Shown here piece by piece: positions 17,594 to 25,759 of a stretch of 64,000 bases of DNA. Under the pieces are notes generated by a model. The model was not told where the DNA came from and did not search any database. It saw only the letters and a list, made by a program, of their open reading frames with translations. Positions within the stretch are counted from its first letter, which is position 1. Each line of letters begins with the position of its first letter. This DNA comes from TMED23 sp913054205 (GTDB lineage: Bacteria > Pseudomonadota > Alphaproteobacteria > Rhodospirillales > UBA2165). The DNA lies in the NCBI GenBank assembly GCA_046582495.1, contig JAYGEG010000067.1, forward strand, positions 26,321 to 90,320. The letters are read 5' to 3'. Made by a program: the position numbers and the translations under genes.

Positions 17594-18202
17594 ATGTATC
17601 TGTCTTTTTATCGTAACTTATTGATATTGTTATTCTTTCTGATAGGAATTGGCACCGCTCCATCGCCTGCGGTGGCCGAAGAAGGTGTCATAAGTTCAGT
17701 CGCCTATCGACCTCTGCCGAATGGTGTCGAGATTGTTGTGAAGCCTTGGGACAATTCAGACGAAAATATGAAAACGGCGCGGATCATTGAGTCTCACCTT
17801 AGATTTCTTGGCTATAAAATCTCCCCCACCGCCAAATTTGTTCTTTCATTTGAAACAAAAAGTTCGCTTGGCAAGTGGTCAAGAGCGACACGAAACACCT
17901 CGGTCGAATTTAAAGCCGAAGGAAGTTCTGCGAGTGGTAAAGATGCAGAGGTCCGCCTCAATTTGTTTTCCAGCTCTGATGGCGGTGTCTTCAACCCGGG
18001 CACAAAACCGGGCGAAAATATTCTTTCCAAAGTCAGTTTAGAAATTACTCTTGATCAGCCGAATGGCCCGCGTTTTTGGCAAGGCGAAGCTGTTGCCGGC
18101 ATTCATCAATCCGATGGCGCATCGGTTGCCCGTCGGCTCTCACCTATATTGTTGGAAAATCTCGGCAAAACTATCCGCCGAAAATCTGTTCAAATCCCCT
18201 AA
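17594..18202 (+). CDS. Secreted protein of unknown function
   Basis: About 202 residues from ATG 17594, beginning with a clear signal peptide (Y-R-N-L-L-I-L-L-F-F-L-I-G-I-G, cleavage near P-A-V-A-E). The mature part has alternating strands and the late motif F-W-Q-G-E-A-V-A-G. The organisation loosely recalls DUF4136-like periplasmic proteins, but I cannot assign a family. A start at 17549 would place 15 extra residues ahead of the signal peptide. It lies between the glycosyltransferase and hisZ in the same direction. Confidence 0.65.
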   Translation: MYLSFYRNLLILLFFLIGIGTAPSPAVAEEGVISSVAYRPLPNGVEIVVKPWDNSDENMKTARIIESHLRFLGYKISPTAKFVLSFETKSSLGKWSRATRNTSVEFKAEGSSASGKDAEVRLNLFSSSDGGVFNPGTKPGENILSKVSLEITLDQPNGPRFWQGEAVAGIHQSDGASVARRLSPILLENLGKTIRRKSVQIP

Positions 18203-18280
18203 TAGGTGGTGCATCCTTCTGAAATAACTTTTATAAACAGCTGCGAATTTAGGTATTCCAGTTAAACGGATTTGACACGC

Positions 18281-19456
18281 ATGAACGACACCACTCACCA
18301 AGGGCTTTTGCCTGCCGGTCTCGCCGATATTCTGCCTCCGGAGGCGGAGTTTGAAGCGAAAGTGACTGAAAGTCTTATGGCATCATTTTCCAAGTTTGGA
18401 TATGAGCGGGTCAAACCACCTCTGGTCGAATTTGAAGAAATTTTGCTGAGTGGCAGCGGTAGTGCCACAGCGCAGCAAACCTTTCGCATGATGGACCCTG
18501 TTTCACAGCGCATGCTGGGCGTTCGCGCTGATATGACGCTACAAATTGCCCGCATTGCCTCCACTCGGTTGAGCGATGTACCGCGCCCTATTCGGCTGAG
18601 TTATGCCGGACAGGTTTTGCGCGTTAAAGGATCGGACCTCCGGCCAAAACGTCAGTTTGGTCAAATCGGCGCCGAGCTAATTGGCTCGACCGCGCCGGAA
18701 GCAGATGCTGAGGTCGTGCTGATGGCGGCAGAGGCTTTGACCGATTTGGGTGTCCCCAATTTATCAGTTGATATCGGATTGCCGACCTTGGTACCGGCAA
18801 TCTGTGCCGCCTTGGAAATAGATATAGCGGCAGATGATGGTGGCCTCAAATCTGCCCTCAACCAAAAAGATGCGCCGGCGATCACGGCGCTGAGCGATAA
18901 GATTGGCGACACCGCAGTTGCGCTTTTTTCGGGCCTCTTAAAATCCGTAGGGCCAGCTAATAAGTCATTGGAAATATTAAACAAAATTGATCTTCCTAAA
19001 AATGCCAAAGAAGAACTGGACACCCTTTCATCGGTCGTAGCGTGTCTCCAGGAGCGCGCGCCGAAGTTGAAAATCACGATCGATCCGGTGGAAACGCGGG
19101 GGTATGAATATCATACGGGTGTCACTTTCACATTTTTCGCTCTTGATGTTCGAGGTGAGATTGGACGCGGCGGACGGTACTTGGCGAATGATGCCAACGG
19201 CAACGACACCGAAGAGACTGCAACCGGCGTTTCTTTATTTGTCGACACCATTTTACGCGCCCTGCCGGAGCCGGCTTTGCACGACCGAGTTTATGTTGCC
19301 GACGCCCCCGAAGTCGCGCAAAATTTAAGATCCGAAGGATGGATTGTCGTCGAACAATTTGCAGCCGATCCACAAATCAGTGATCAAATAGAGCAGCAAG
19401 CGGAACAAGCCGGCTGTACACATTATTGGAATGGCAGCGACATCTCAGCTGTTTAA
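18281..19456 (+). CDS. hisZ: ATP phosphoribosyltransferase regulatory subunit
   Basis: Catalytically inactive histidyl-tRNA-synthetase paralogue that activates short-form HisG in the first step of histidine synthesis. It has 391 residues from ATG 18281. The class II aaRS core is visible: L-P-A-G-L-A-D-I-L-P-P-E-A at the start, motif 2-like V-R-A-D-M-T-L-Q-I-A-R and R-P-I-R-L-S-Y-A-G. R-G-Y-E-Y-H-T-G-V-T-F-T-F-F and G-R-G-G-R-Y follow. The anticodon-binding domain is only rudimentary, as expected for HisZ. It is 24 bp upstream of purA, a standard alphaproteobacterial pair. Confidence 0.93.
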   Translation: MNDTTHQGLLPAGLADILPPEAEFEAKVTESLMASFSKFGYERVKPPLVEFEEILLSGSGSATAQQTFRMMDPVSQRMLGVRADMTLQIARIASTRLSDVPRPIRLSYAGQVLRVKGSDLRPKRQFGQIGAELIGSTAPEADAEVVLMAAEALTDLGVPNLSVDIGLPTLVPAICAALEIDIAADDGGLKSALNQKDAPAITALSDKIGDTAVALFSGLLKSVGPANKSLEILNKIDLPKNAKEELDTLSSVVACLQERAPKLKITIDPVETRGYEYHTGVTFTFFALDVRGEIGRGGRYLANDANGNDTEETATGVSLFVDTILRALPEPALHDRVYVADAPEVAQNLRSEGWIVVEQFAADPQISDQIEQQAEQAGCTHYWNGSDISAV

Positions 19457-19480
19457 AATTCTTAGAGGAAACAAAATATT

Positions 19481-20773
19481 ATGGCGAATGTAGTCGTCGT
19501 CGGCGCTCAATGGGGCGACGAAGGAAAAGGTAAGATTGTCGATTGGCTTTCAGAGCGGGCCGATGTGGTCGTAAGATTTCAAGGTGGACACAATGCGGGC
19601 CATACGCTGGTGATCGACAATGTCACTTACAAGCTAAGCCTATTACCGTCCGGCATTGTCCGTCCTGGCAAAAAATCGGTGATCGGCAATGGTGTCGTGC
19701 TGGATCCTTGGGCTCTGTTGCAGGAAATCGAAACTCTCAAGGGCCAAGGCGTCGACGTTTCGCCGGACAATCTTTCGATTGCGGAAAACACCTCTTTGAT
19801 TTTACCGCTTCATTCAAAATTGGATAAAGCCCGAGAAGAAACTTTGGGCGGCGCTAAAATTGGCACGACCGGCCGCGGCATTGGTCCGGCATATGAAGAC
19901 AAAGTCGGGCGGCGCGCAGTTCGTGCCGGCGATTTGGCCGATGTCGAAACGCTGGAAGAACGCATCGATAATTTATTGCTGCATCATAATGCGTTGATGC
20001 GCGGACTTGGCTCTGCGGAATTCACACGTGACGAAATTCTTGGGCCTCTTCTGGAAGTCGCACCAAAAATCCTGCCCTTCGTGAAGACTGTCTGGCATCA
20101 GTTGGACGAAGCCCGGCGCGATGGCAAACGCATTCTTTTTGAGGGCGCACAGGGCGCAATGCTGGATAACGACCACGGCACCTATCCGTTTGTTACCTCC
20201 TCCAATACGGTTGCTGGAGCCGCCACCGTCGGATCTGGACAAGGGGCAAAGGCCGCCAATTACAATCTTGGAATCACAAAGGCCTATACGACGCGGGTCG
20301 GATCAGGTCCTTTCCCCACAGAGCTAGAAGATGAAATCGGCCAAAAACTCGGTGAACGCGGTCACGAATTTGGTACCGTCACGGGCCGCAAAAGACGCTG
20401 TGGCTGGTTTGATGCCGTCATGGTACGCCAAGCCGTCAAAGTAAGCGGTATCACTGGTATCGCCTTAACGAAACTTGATGTGCTGGATGGCTTCGACGAA
20501 TTAAAAGTATGTACGGGATACACCATCGACGGCGAGAGCATAGATCATTTTCCGGCATCAATGATCGGTCAATCAAAAGTCGAGCCGGTTTATGAAACAC
20601 TCGAAGGTTGGACCGAAGGCACTTTTGGCGCGCGGTCCTGGGCTGATTTGCCGGCAACAGCGATTAAATATATCCGGCGCATTGAAGAGCTAATTGAAGC
20701 GCCGGTCGCCATGCTTTCGACCAGTCCAGAGCGCGAAGACACTATTTTAGTGAACGATCCTTTTGAAGATTAA
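19481..20773 (+). CDS. purA: Adenylosuccinate synthetase
   Basis: GTP-dependent synthesis of adenylosuccinate from IMP and aspartate, the first step of the AMP branch of purine synthesis. The 430-residue protein begins with V-V-V-V-G-A-Q-W-G-D-E-G-K-G-K (P-loop and catalytic Asp). It has G-G-H-N-A-G-H-T, I-G-T-T-G-R-G-I-G-P-A-Y, F-E-G-A-Q-G and the late T-G-R-K-R-R-C-G-W-F-D. Length and motifs are complete. AGAGGA at 19465-19470 is the ribosome-binding site. Confidence 0.97.
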   Translation: MANVVVVGAQWGDEGKGKIVDWLSERADVVVRFQGGHNAGHTLVIDNVTYKLSLLPSGIVRPGKKSVIGNGVVLDPWALLQEIETLKGQGVDVSPDNLSIAENTSLILPLHSKLDKAREETLGGAKIGTTGRGIGPAYEDKVGRRAVRAGDLADVETLEERIDNLLLHHNALMRGLGSAEFTRDEILGPLLEVAPKILPFVKTVWHQLDEARRDGKRILFEGAQGAMLDNDHGTYPFVTSSNTVAGAATVGSGQGAKAANYNLGITKAYTTRVGSGPFPTELEDEIGQKLGERGHEFGTVTGRKRRCGWFDAVMVRQAVKVSGITGIALTKLDVLDGFDELKVCTGYTIDGESIDHFPASMIGQSKVEPVYETLEGWTEGTFGARSWADLPATAIKYIRRIEELIEAPVAMLSTSPEREDTILVNDPFED

Positions 20774-20949
20774 GCATATTTAAATTAACGCATGCGACAA
20801 ACTTCAAGAAAGAATTCTAAAAGTTTGCCCAATTGTGCGTTATGAGGAGCATTCTGGCGTATTTGCTCTATAATGAGTGCTCTGAAAGAGGTCGAATTAG
20901 CTAACCGACAGTTATCGAAGACCTGACGCTAGAAAAATGATCAGAATTT

Positions 20950-21447
20950 ATGGCGGATACGTCAACAGAACTGGAAATTGGCTCAGAGCCTAATCCGGAT
21001 AAAGATGAAGGAATGCCCCCACCAGCCGAAGGTGCAGCCGCGCCCGAAGGTGATTCTGCTGAGGGCGAACCGACTGATGCGCCCGATTCGCCGGATGTTG
21101 TAGAAGAACATTCTCCGAGTGGAAATGATGACTCAGAACCTTCGGAAAGTAGTGAATCGGCCGATATACCCGAACTATCAAATCAACTTGATTCGCCGGA
21201 AGAAGCGGAAAAGGGCGAGGAAAGCGACGTCGCTGAGCAGGAATCCTCTGCCCCGGACGAGTCAGAGACTTCAGAGGAACCAGAGGAGGATGAAGAGGCT
21301 GAAAATGAACCTCTTGAATCGGACCCAACTGAAACTCAAGGTATAACGGACGATCAAGACGCAGCACACGAAACCACGCCGCCATCAACTGTTTGTACTG
21401 CCATTTTATTTCACTCCACCCAATTAATTGAGGCCACCTCAAAATGA
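20950..21447 (+). CDS. Highly acidic low-complexity protein, unknown
   Basis: Frame of 165 codons from ATG 20950, made almost wholly of Glu, Asp, Ser and Pro in runs such as E-E-P-E-E-D-E-E-A-E-N-E-P. It is predicted disordered, with no signal peptide and no membrane helix. The last 20 residues change character (T-V-C-T-A-I-L-F-H-S-T-Q), which could mean a frameshift or a truncated domain. The minus strand has a frame over the same bases, but its translation is Arg/Pro/Leu-rich and looks like a shadow. No good ribosome-binding site is visible. It could be the disordered N-terminal part of a longer lost protein. Confidence 0.4.
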   Translation: MADTSTELEIGSEPNPDKDEGMPPPAEGAAAPEGDSAEGEPTDAPDSPDVVEEHSPSGNDDSEPSESSESADIPELSNQLDSPEEAEKGEESDVAEQESSAPDESETSEEPEEDEEAENEPLESDPTETQGITDDQDAAHETTPPSTVCTAILFHSTQLIEATSK

Positions 21448-21571
21448 CCTTTAATTCTTTGCCTTGCGTTTCCATAAGGTTAACGAAAGGTAAAATTATG
21501 ATGCCGGGAGAGCGCTTCTGGGTCAATTTACGAAGTGTGCGAAAGTGTAAGCGACTGTTACAAAGGCTAAT

Positions 21572-22555
21572 TCAGGCTTCCAAAAGAGCCAAAATATCGC
21601 GGGGAAGTGGGCTTTTGAAGCTTATTTTCTCCCCACTAGTGGGGTGGTAAAAACCGATCAAATAGGCATGTAAGGCCTGCCGATTTAGCGTTTTTACGGT
21701 GTTTTGAAACACGATTGAAACATCATTTTTCGATTTTTTGGCATTTTTTGACCCATAAATCGGATCTCCAATGATCGGGTGACCCATGCTTGTCATGTGA
21801 ACTCTGATTTGATGTGTCCGTCCGGTTTCCAATCTACATTCGATCAAACTCGCCCAATACACATTGTCCAGTCCAATGCGCTTTTCGACTTTGTAATGCG
21901 TTAGAGCATGCTTTCCGCCTCGCTTGACGATTGCCATTTTCTTCCGGTTGCGAGGATTGCGCCCAATATTACCTTCGATCTCACCTGACTTCGATTTGGG
22001 CACACCCCAGACCACTGCTTTATAGGCACGATCTAAACTGTGATCGGAAAATTGTGCGGCCAATCCACGGTGGGCAATGTCGTTCTTAGCCGCAACGATC
22101 AGGCCGCTGGTATCTTTGTCCAGGCGATGAACAATGCCAGGGCGAGCTTCGCCGCCGATACCGGAAAGGCTCTCGCCGCAATGAGCAATTAAGGCGTTGA
22201 CCAAAGTGTTATCGGGATTGCCGGGGGCAGGATGGACGACAAGTCCGGCAGGTTTATCAATGATGATCAAATCATCGTCTTCATAAACCACATCAATATC
22301 TATATTTTGGCCAACTGGGATTGCCGGCTTTGTGGCTGGAACCGTAATTTCATAGCCTTCACCGGGTTTGACCCGGCGCGAAGGGTCCGTTACTTTCGCC
22401 CCCGCACGCGTTATATATCCGTCCACAATTAAGGTTTTAATGCGGCTGCGGGAATGTTCGGCAAAACTTTCGGTGAGAAACTTGTCGAGACGACTGCCAG
22501 CGAATTCGGCTCTCACCGTCACATTTAGGATCTGATTGTTCGATTGCTCGTTCAT
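21572..22555 (-). CDS. rluD: Ribosomal large-subunit pseudouridine synthase RluD
   Basis: Modifies uridines of helix 69 of 23S rRNA to pseudouridine. The 327-residue protein has an N-terminal S4 RNA-binding domain (S-R-L-D-K-F-L-T-E, S-R-I-K-T-L-I). The RluA-type catalytic domain follows with V-V-H-P-A-P-G-N and the active-site motif G-I-V-H-R-L-D-K-D-T-S-G. L-E-T-G-R-T-H-Q-I-R-V-H completes it. It is divergent from the small membrane protein at 22579. Confidence 0.94.
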   Translation of the reverse strand: MNEQSNNQILNVTVRAEFAGSRLDKFLTESFAEHSRSRIKTLIVDGYITRAGAKVTDPSRRVKPGEGYEITVPATKPAIPVGQNIDIDVVYEDDDLIIIDKPAGLVVHPAPGNPDNTLVNALIAHCGESLSGIGGEARPGIVHRLDKDTSGLIVAAKNDIAHRGLAAQFSDHSLDRAYKAVVWGVPKSKSGEIEGNIGRNPRNRKKMAIVKRGGKHALTHYKVEKRIGLDNVYWASLIECRLETGRTHQIRVHMTSMGHPIIGDPIYGSKNAKKSKNDVSIVFQNTVKTLNRQALHAYLIGFYHPTSGEKISFKSPLPRDILALLEA

Positions 22556-22578
22556 GTGGAGAAGACTGGACTAAAAAC

Positions 22579-22947
22579 ATGCATAAAAACAAGGCCTTAG
22601 TTTCACTTGTAGTGGGTCTCGGTATCATTATTGTCGTCGGACTTGTTGTGTTGGGTTATGGATTGAATCAGCGCGCCTCCAATCCCGACTTTAAATTTTT
22701 CAAAACCAGCGACACAGCACCTGCAAAAGTCAGTAAAGCTTCGGCGGTTCAGGCTCAAATTCAAGCAAAGCTGCCGACAAATGTATCGATCCCCTTGGCG
22801 CAAGGTTCTTGGGTGAGGGAGATAGAAACCTCGGGCGATAAAATCATTGTTCATATAATCAATGAGGCGAAGCGCGATCGCATACTCATCTTGGATGCTG
22901 AAACCGGTGCCGTCCTGCGGCGCATCCGGTTTGATCACAAACAGTGA
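22579..22947 (+). CDS. Small membrane-anchored protein (DUF6476-like)
   Basis: 122 residues with one N-terminal membrane helix (V-S-L-V-V-G-L-G-I-I-I-V-V-G) and a small periplasmic domain. That domain ends with I-L-I-L-D-A-E-T-G-A-V-L-R-R-I. The layout and the position beside rluD match a small alphaproteobacterial family I know as DUF6476; this assignment is from memory and is moderate. Function unknown. Its TGA overlaps the GTG start of the next gene, so the two are translationally coupled. Confidence 0.65.
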   Translation: MHKNKALVSLVVGLGIIIVVGLVVLGYGLNQRASNPDFKFFKTSDTAPAKVSKASAVQAQIQAKLPTNVSIPLAQGSWVREIETSGDKIIVHIINEAKRDRILILDAETGAVLRRIRFDHKQ

Positions 22948-23363
22948 TCACCTGCAGCCAATCGCAACTCAATCAAATTAAGGCTGCCGCCGAAGCCGCC
23001 TACCCGTCAGAATGTTGCGGCTTGTTGGTGGGGAGTGGCAACAGCTTGGTCGTGAGCCGCGTTGTTTCAAGCCCAAATCTTCTCACCGATCAAGGCCTGG
23101 ATCGCTTCGAAATAGATCCGCAAATCCGTATCGATCTGGAACGCAAGCTCCGCGGATCGGCGGAACAAATAATCGGCCATTATCATTCCCATCCTGATCA
23201 TCCGGCAATGCCGTCCGCTACCGATCTCGCGATGGCTTTTGAGCCAGACTTGATTTGGTTGATTGTGTCAGTCCGAGACGGTCAGGCAGCAGAAATTAAA
23301 ACCCATCAATTGGATCAAACGGCCAATAAATTTAGGGAAGTAAACTGCAAAATTATAAATTGA
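22944..23363 (+). CDS. JAMM/Mov34-family metalloprotease
   Basis: Stand-alone JAB1/MPN/Mov34 zinc protease of 139 residues with a GTG start overlapping the previous stop. The catalytic motif is complete: E23 in P-S-E-C-C-G, then H81-S-H83-P with S91 and D94 (H-x-H-P-x7-S-x2-D). Bacterial members cleave C-terminal extensions from ubiquitin-like or sulfur-carrier proteins, for example in cysteine or cofactor synthesis. No sulfur-carrier gene is adjacent, so the substrate is open. Confidence 0.88.
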   Translation: MITCSQSQLNQIKAAAEAAYPSECCGLLVGSGNSLVVSRVVSSPNLLTDQGLDRFEIDPQIRIDLERKLRGSAEQIIGHYHSHPDHPAMPSATDLAMAFEPDLIWLIVSVRDGQAAEIKTHQLDQTANKFREVNCKIIN

Positions 23364-23387
23364 GAAATCGAGCCGTTCAAATATATA

Positions 23388-23594
23388 TCAACCGGTGGTG
23401 CCGGTAGCATTTCCAGATGAAGGTTTTACCGGCGGGGTGCGCGTCCTCGATTGGTGTTGCACAGCTTTTAAATCCATATCAATGGCCCTAACCGTATCTT
23501 CTAGAAATTTAACTTTCTCATCTAGTGATTTGATTATATCGCGGTCCGTCTCGACCTGCTTGCGAAGATTATTATTTTCCTTGCGATCCGTCAT
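23388..23594 (-). CDS. Small coiled-coil protein, unknown
   Basis: 68 residues from ATG 23594 (minus strand), preceded by AGAGG about 6 bases upstream. The middle is a heptad-like helix (L-R-K-Q-V-E-T-D-R-D-I-I-K-S-L-D-E-K-V) and the end is a Pro/Ser/Thr/Gly-rich tail. It has no membrane segment. It is convergent with the JAMM protease gene. A longer frame to 23714 exists, but its extra part is antisense to the regulator remnant. I do not recognise a family. Confidence 0.5.
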   Translation of the reverse strand: MTDRKENNNLRKQVETDRDIIKSLDEKVKFLEDTVRAIDMDLKAVQHQSRTRTPPVKPSSGNATGTTG

Positions 23595-23611
23595 GATCGC
23601 CTCTTTGAGAG

Positions 23612-24031
23612 GCTTTATATTTAACCAAGCCGTTCGACCCGGAAGAACTTGTCTTGAGAGTTCACAATTTACTTGGCAGGTCCCGAGGCTATGGGACAAT
23701 AGACATTTCCTCACGAGACAATGGCGCGATTGAATTTGATGGCTAGAAAGTGGATATGAGTGGTCGCTCGATCACAAACTCTGACGGCAGTGATGTTATG
23801 CTCACCAATGCCGAGTTTAATTTGTTTTCCGCCCTCGTCAAAGCGCCCAACCGCGTGCTTACTTGCGACTTTTTATTGGATGCCGTCAGCCGAGACGACG
23901 ATGCGCCATCGGATCGCTTGATAGACGTCTTAATCAGCCGAGTTCGCAAAAAAATTGAGAGCGAACCCAAAAAGCCAAAGCTAATCGTTACGGTTCCCGG
24001 CTGCGGCTACAAATTCACCGGCTCGCTTTAA
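23612..24031 (+). pseudogene. OmpR/PhoB-type response regulator, truncated and with a nonsense codon
   Basis: The plus-strand frame beginning near 23618 reads Y-L-T-K-P-F-D-P-E-E-L-V-L-R-V, the end of a receiver domain, then a linker ending E-F-D-G. An in-frame TAG at 23744-23746 stands where the family has Trp (F-D-G-W). The frame then continues as a complete winged-helix effector domain (L-T-N-A-E-F-N-L-F, R-V-L-T, V-D-V-L-I-S-R-V-R-K-K-I, G-Y-K-F) to the stop at 24031. About 95 residues of the receiver with the phosphoacceptor are missing. A GTG at 23750 could express the DNA-binding domain alone. Its stop overlaps the convergent BKACE stop. Confidence 0.8.
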
Positions 24032-24957
24032 AATGCAACCTGATCGCCGCCTTTAAGCGCCAGTCGTTCGCGCGCCTCGGTAGGTGTCGCCACTTCCAAA
24101 GATAAATCTTCGACAATGCGCCGAATTTTAGTGACTTGATCGGCATTGGATTTGGCCAATTCGCCTTTGCCGATGTAGAGCGAATCTTCAAGACCGACCC
24201 GTACATTACCGCCGAGAATGGCACCGGTGGTGACAAAACTCATTTGATGGCGGCCAGCGGCCAAAATCGACCATTCGTAATTTTCCTCGCCGAAGAGCTT
24301 GTTGGCAATTCGGCGCATATGCATAAGGTTCTCAATATCAGCGCCAATGCCGCCGAGAATGCCGAAGATTGTCTGCACAAAGAATGGTGGTTTAACCAGG
24401 CCTCGATCAACAAAATGGGCTAGGTTATAGAGATGGCCCATGTCATAACATTCAAACTCAAAGCGCACGCCATGGCCTTCGCCAAGTTCCTTCAACACCC
24501 ATTCAATATCTTTAAAAGTATTGCGGAAAATAAAATCGCGGGTCATTTCGAGATATTCCGGTTCCCACTTATATTTCCAGTCAAACGGCTTATCGAGGAT
24601 CGGATAGAGGCCAAAATTCATCGAGCCCATATTGAGCGATGTCATTTCAGGGCTGGCACGCAATGCACCGGCGCAGCGTTCTTCAAGCGTCATACCATGT
24701 CCGCCGCCGGTCGTAATGTTCACCACAGCATCTGTCGACTGCTTGATGCGAGGCAGGAACTCCATAAAAGTGTCGGGCGACGGCGTTGGGCTACCATCTG
24801 GATTTCGGGCGTGTAGGTGAAGAATAGAGGCACCGGCTTCGGCCGCTGCTATCGCACCTTCGGCGATTTCGTTTGGCGTGATCGGTAAATATTCCGACAT
24901 CGTCGGTGTATGGATGGAGCCGGTAACCGCGCAGGTGATGATGACGCTTTTAGCCAT
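24028..24957 (-). CDS. Beta-keto acid cleavage enzyme (BKACE/Kce family, DUF849)
   Basis: Zinc-dependent enzyme that reacts a beta-keto acid with acetyl-CoA to give acetoacetate and a CoA thioester. The best known member acts on 3-keto-5-aminohexanoate in lysine fermentation, and family substrates vary widely. The 309-residue protein has the zinc pair H47-x-H49 in I-L-H-L-H-A-R. It also has N-I-T-T-G-G-G and the conserved late segment N-V-R-V-G-L-E-D-S. It is the last gene of a three-gene minus-strand set with two cyclase-family hydrolases, 14 bp after the preceding gene. The acid released by those hydrolases may be its substrate; this is inference. Confidence 0.88.
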   Translation of the reverse strand: MAKSVIITCAVTGSIHTPTMSEYLPITPNEIAEGAIAAAEAGASILHLHARNPDGSPTPSPDTFMEFLPRIKQSTDAVVNITTGGGHGMTLEERCAGALRASPEMTSLNMGSMNFGLYPILDKPFDWKYKWEPEYLEMTRDFIFRNTFKDIEWVLKELGEGHGVRFEFECYDMGHLYNLAHFVDRGLVKPPFFVQTIFGILGGIGADIENLMHMRRIANKLFGEENYEWSILAAGRHQMSFVTTGAILGGNVRVGLEDSLYIGKGELAKSNADQVTKIRRIVEDLSLEVATPTEARERLALKGGDQVAF

Positions 24958-24971
24958 TGTTTTAATCTCCT

Positions 24972-25748
24972 CTATTCATCAAAAATGGCGACAGCACGGG
25001 TCCAGCCCGCTGACGCGCCTCTAATTTTTACGGGGAAACACGCAATCTCAAAACCATCGCCAGGAAGCTCTTCAAGATTGTGAAGCTTCTCCAAATGGCA
25101 ATAGCCGATTTCCCGGCCGGCTTTATGACCTTCCCAAATCAGAGATGCATCGCCGGTTTCTGCGTATTTATCTTTGGTATGGACAAAAGGTGCGTCCCAG
25201 CTCCAAGCGTCTGTGCCCGTCACCCGAACGCCGCGTTCCAACAAATACAGCGTCGCCTCCCGTCCCATGCCTGCACCGGCTGAGACATAATGGTCCGATC
25301 CATAGGCTTTGCCGGCTGCTGTATTTACAACAACAATTTCTAATTCTTGTAGCTCATGGCCGATGCGGGCAAGCTCGTTTTCAACATCCTCGGCAGTGAT
25401 AACGTAGCCATCTTCAAGCCCGCTAAAATCGAGTTTTACCCCGGGTCTAAAGCACCATTCCAAAGGCACTTCATCGATTGTGATCGCCCGCTCGCCTTTG
25501 TTCATTGTCGAGTGAAAATGATAGGGCGCATCCAAATGCGTGCCGTTGTGGGTCATCAATTTAATCCATTCGATGGCCCATCCTTCACCATCCGGCAAAT
25601 CCTCTTCTTTGAGGCCTGGGAAAAACTCGACGACATCTTTGGCAGTATCCTTATGGGTAAGATACTCAATCTTCGGCCCATAGCCGGGCGGGTCGGAAAT
25701 CACATCGTTTTCCAAATGCATCGAGATATCAACAAATCGTCTCGCCAT
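24972..25748 (-). CDS. Cyclase-family metal-dependent hydrolase (kynurenine-formamidase-like)
   Basis: 258 residues of the PF04199 'cyclase' family, which includes bacterial kynurenine formamidase and isatin hydrolase. The metal motif H67-x-G-T-H71-x-D73-x-P-x-H77 is complete. The next family segment V-V-N-T-A-A-G-K-A-Y and the T-G-T-D-A-W strand are also present. It likely hydrolyses an amide or lactam bond in the cytoplasm, as no signal peptide is seen. It lies 11 bp after the second cyclase gene and 14 bp before BKACE. Confidence 0.85.
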   Translation of the reverse strand: MARRFVDISMHLENDVISDPPGYGPKIEYLTHKDTAKDVVEFFPGLKEEDLPDGEGWAIEWIKLMTHNGTHLDAPYHFHSTMNKGERAITIDEVPLEWCFRPGVKLDFSGLEDGYVITAEDVENELARIGHELQELEIVVVNTAAGKAYGSDHYVSAGAGMGREATLYLLERGVRVTGTDAWSWDAPFVHTKDKYAETGDASLIWEGHKAGREIGYCHLEKLHNLEELPGDGFEIACFPVKIRGASAGWTRAVAIFDE

Positions 25749-25759
25749 CTCAGACCGCC

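Noticed and set aside
20990..21526. 178-codon minus-strand frame opposite the acidic ORF
   Set aside because: Arg/Pro/Leu/His-rich translation is what the complement of a Glu/Asp/Ser-rich ORF gives; no family likeness.
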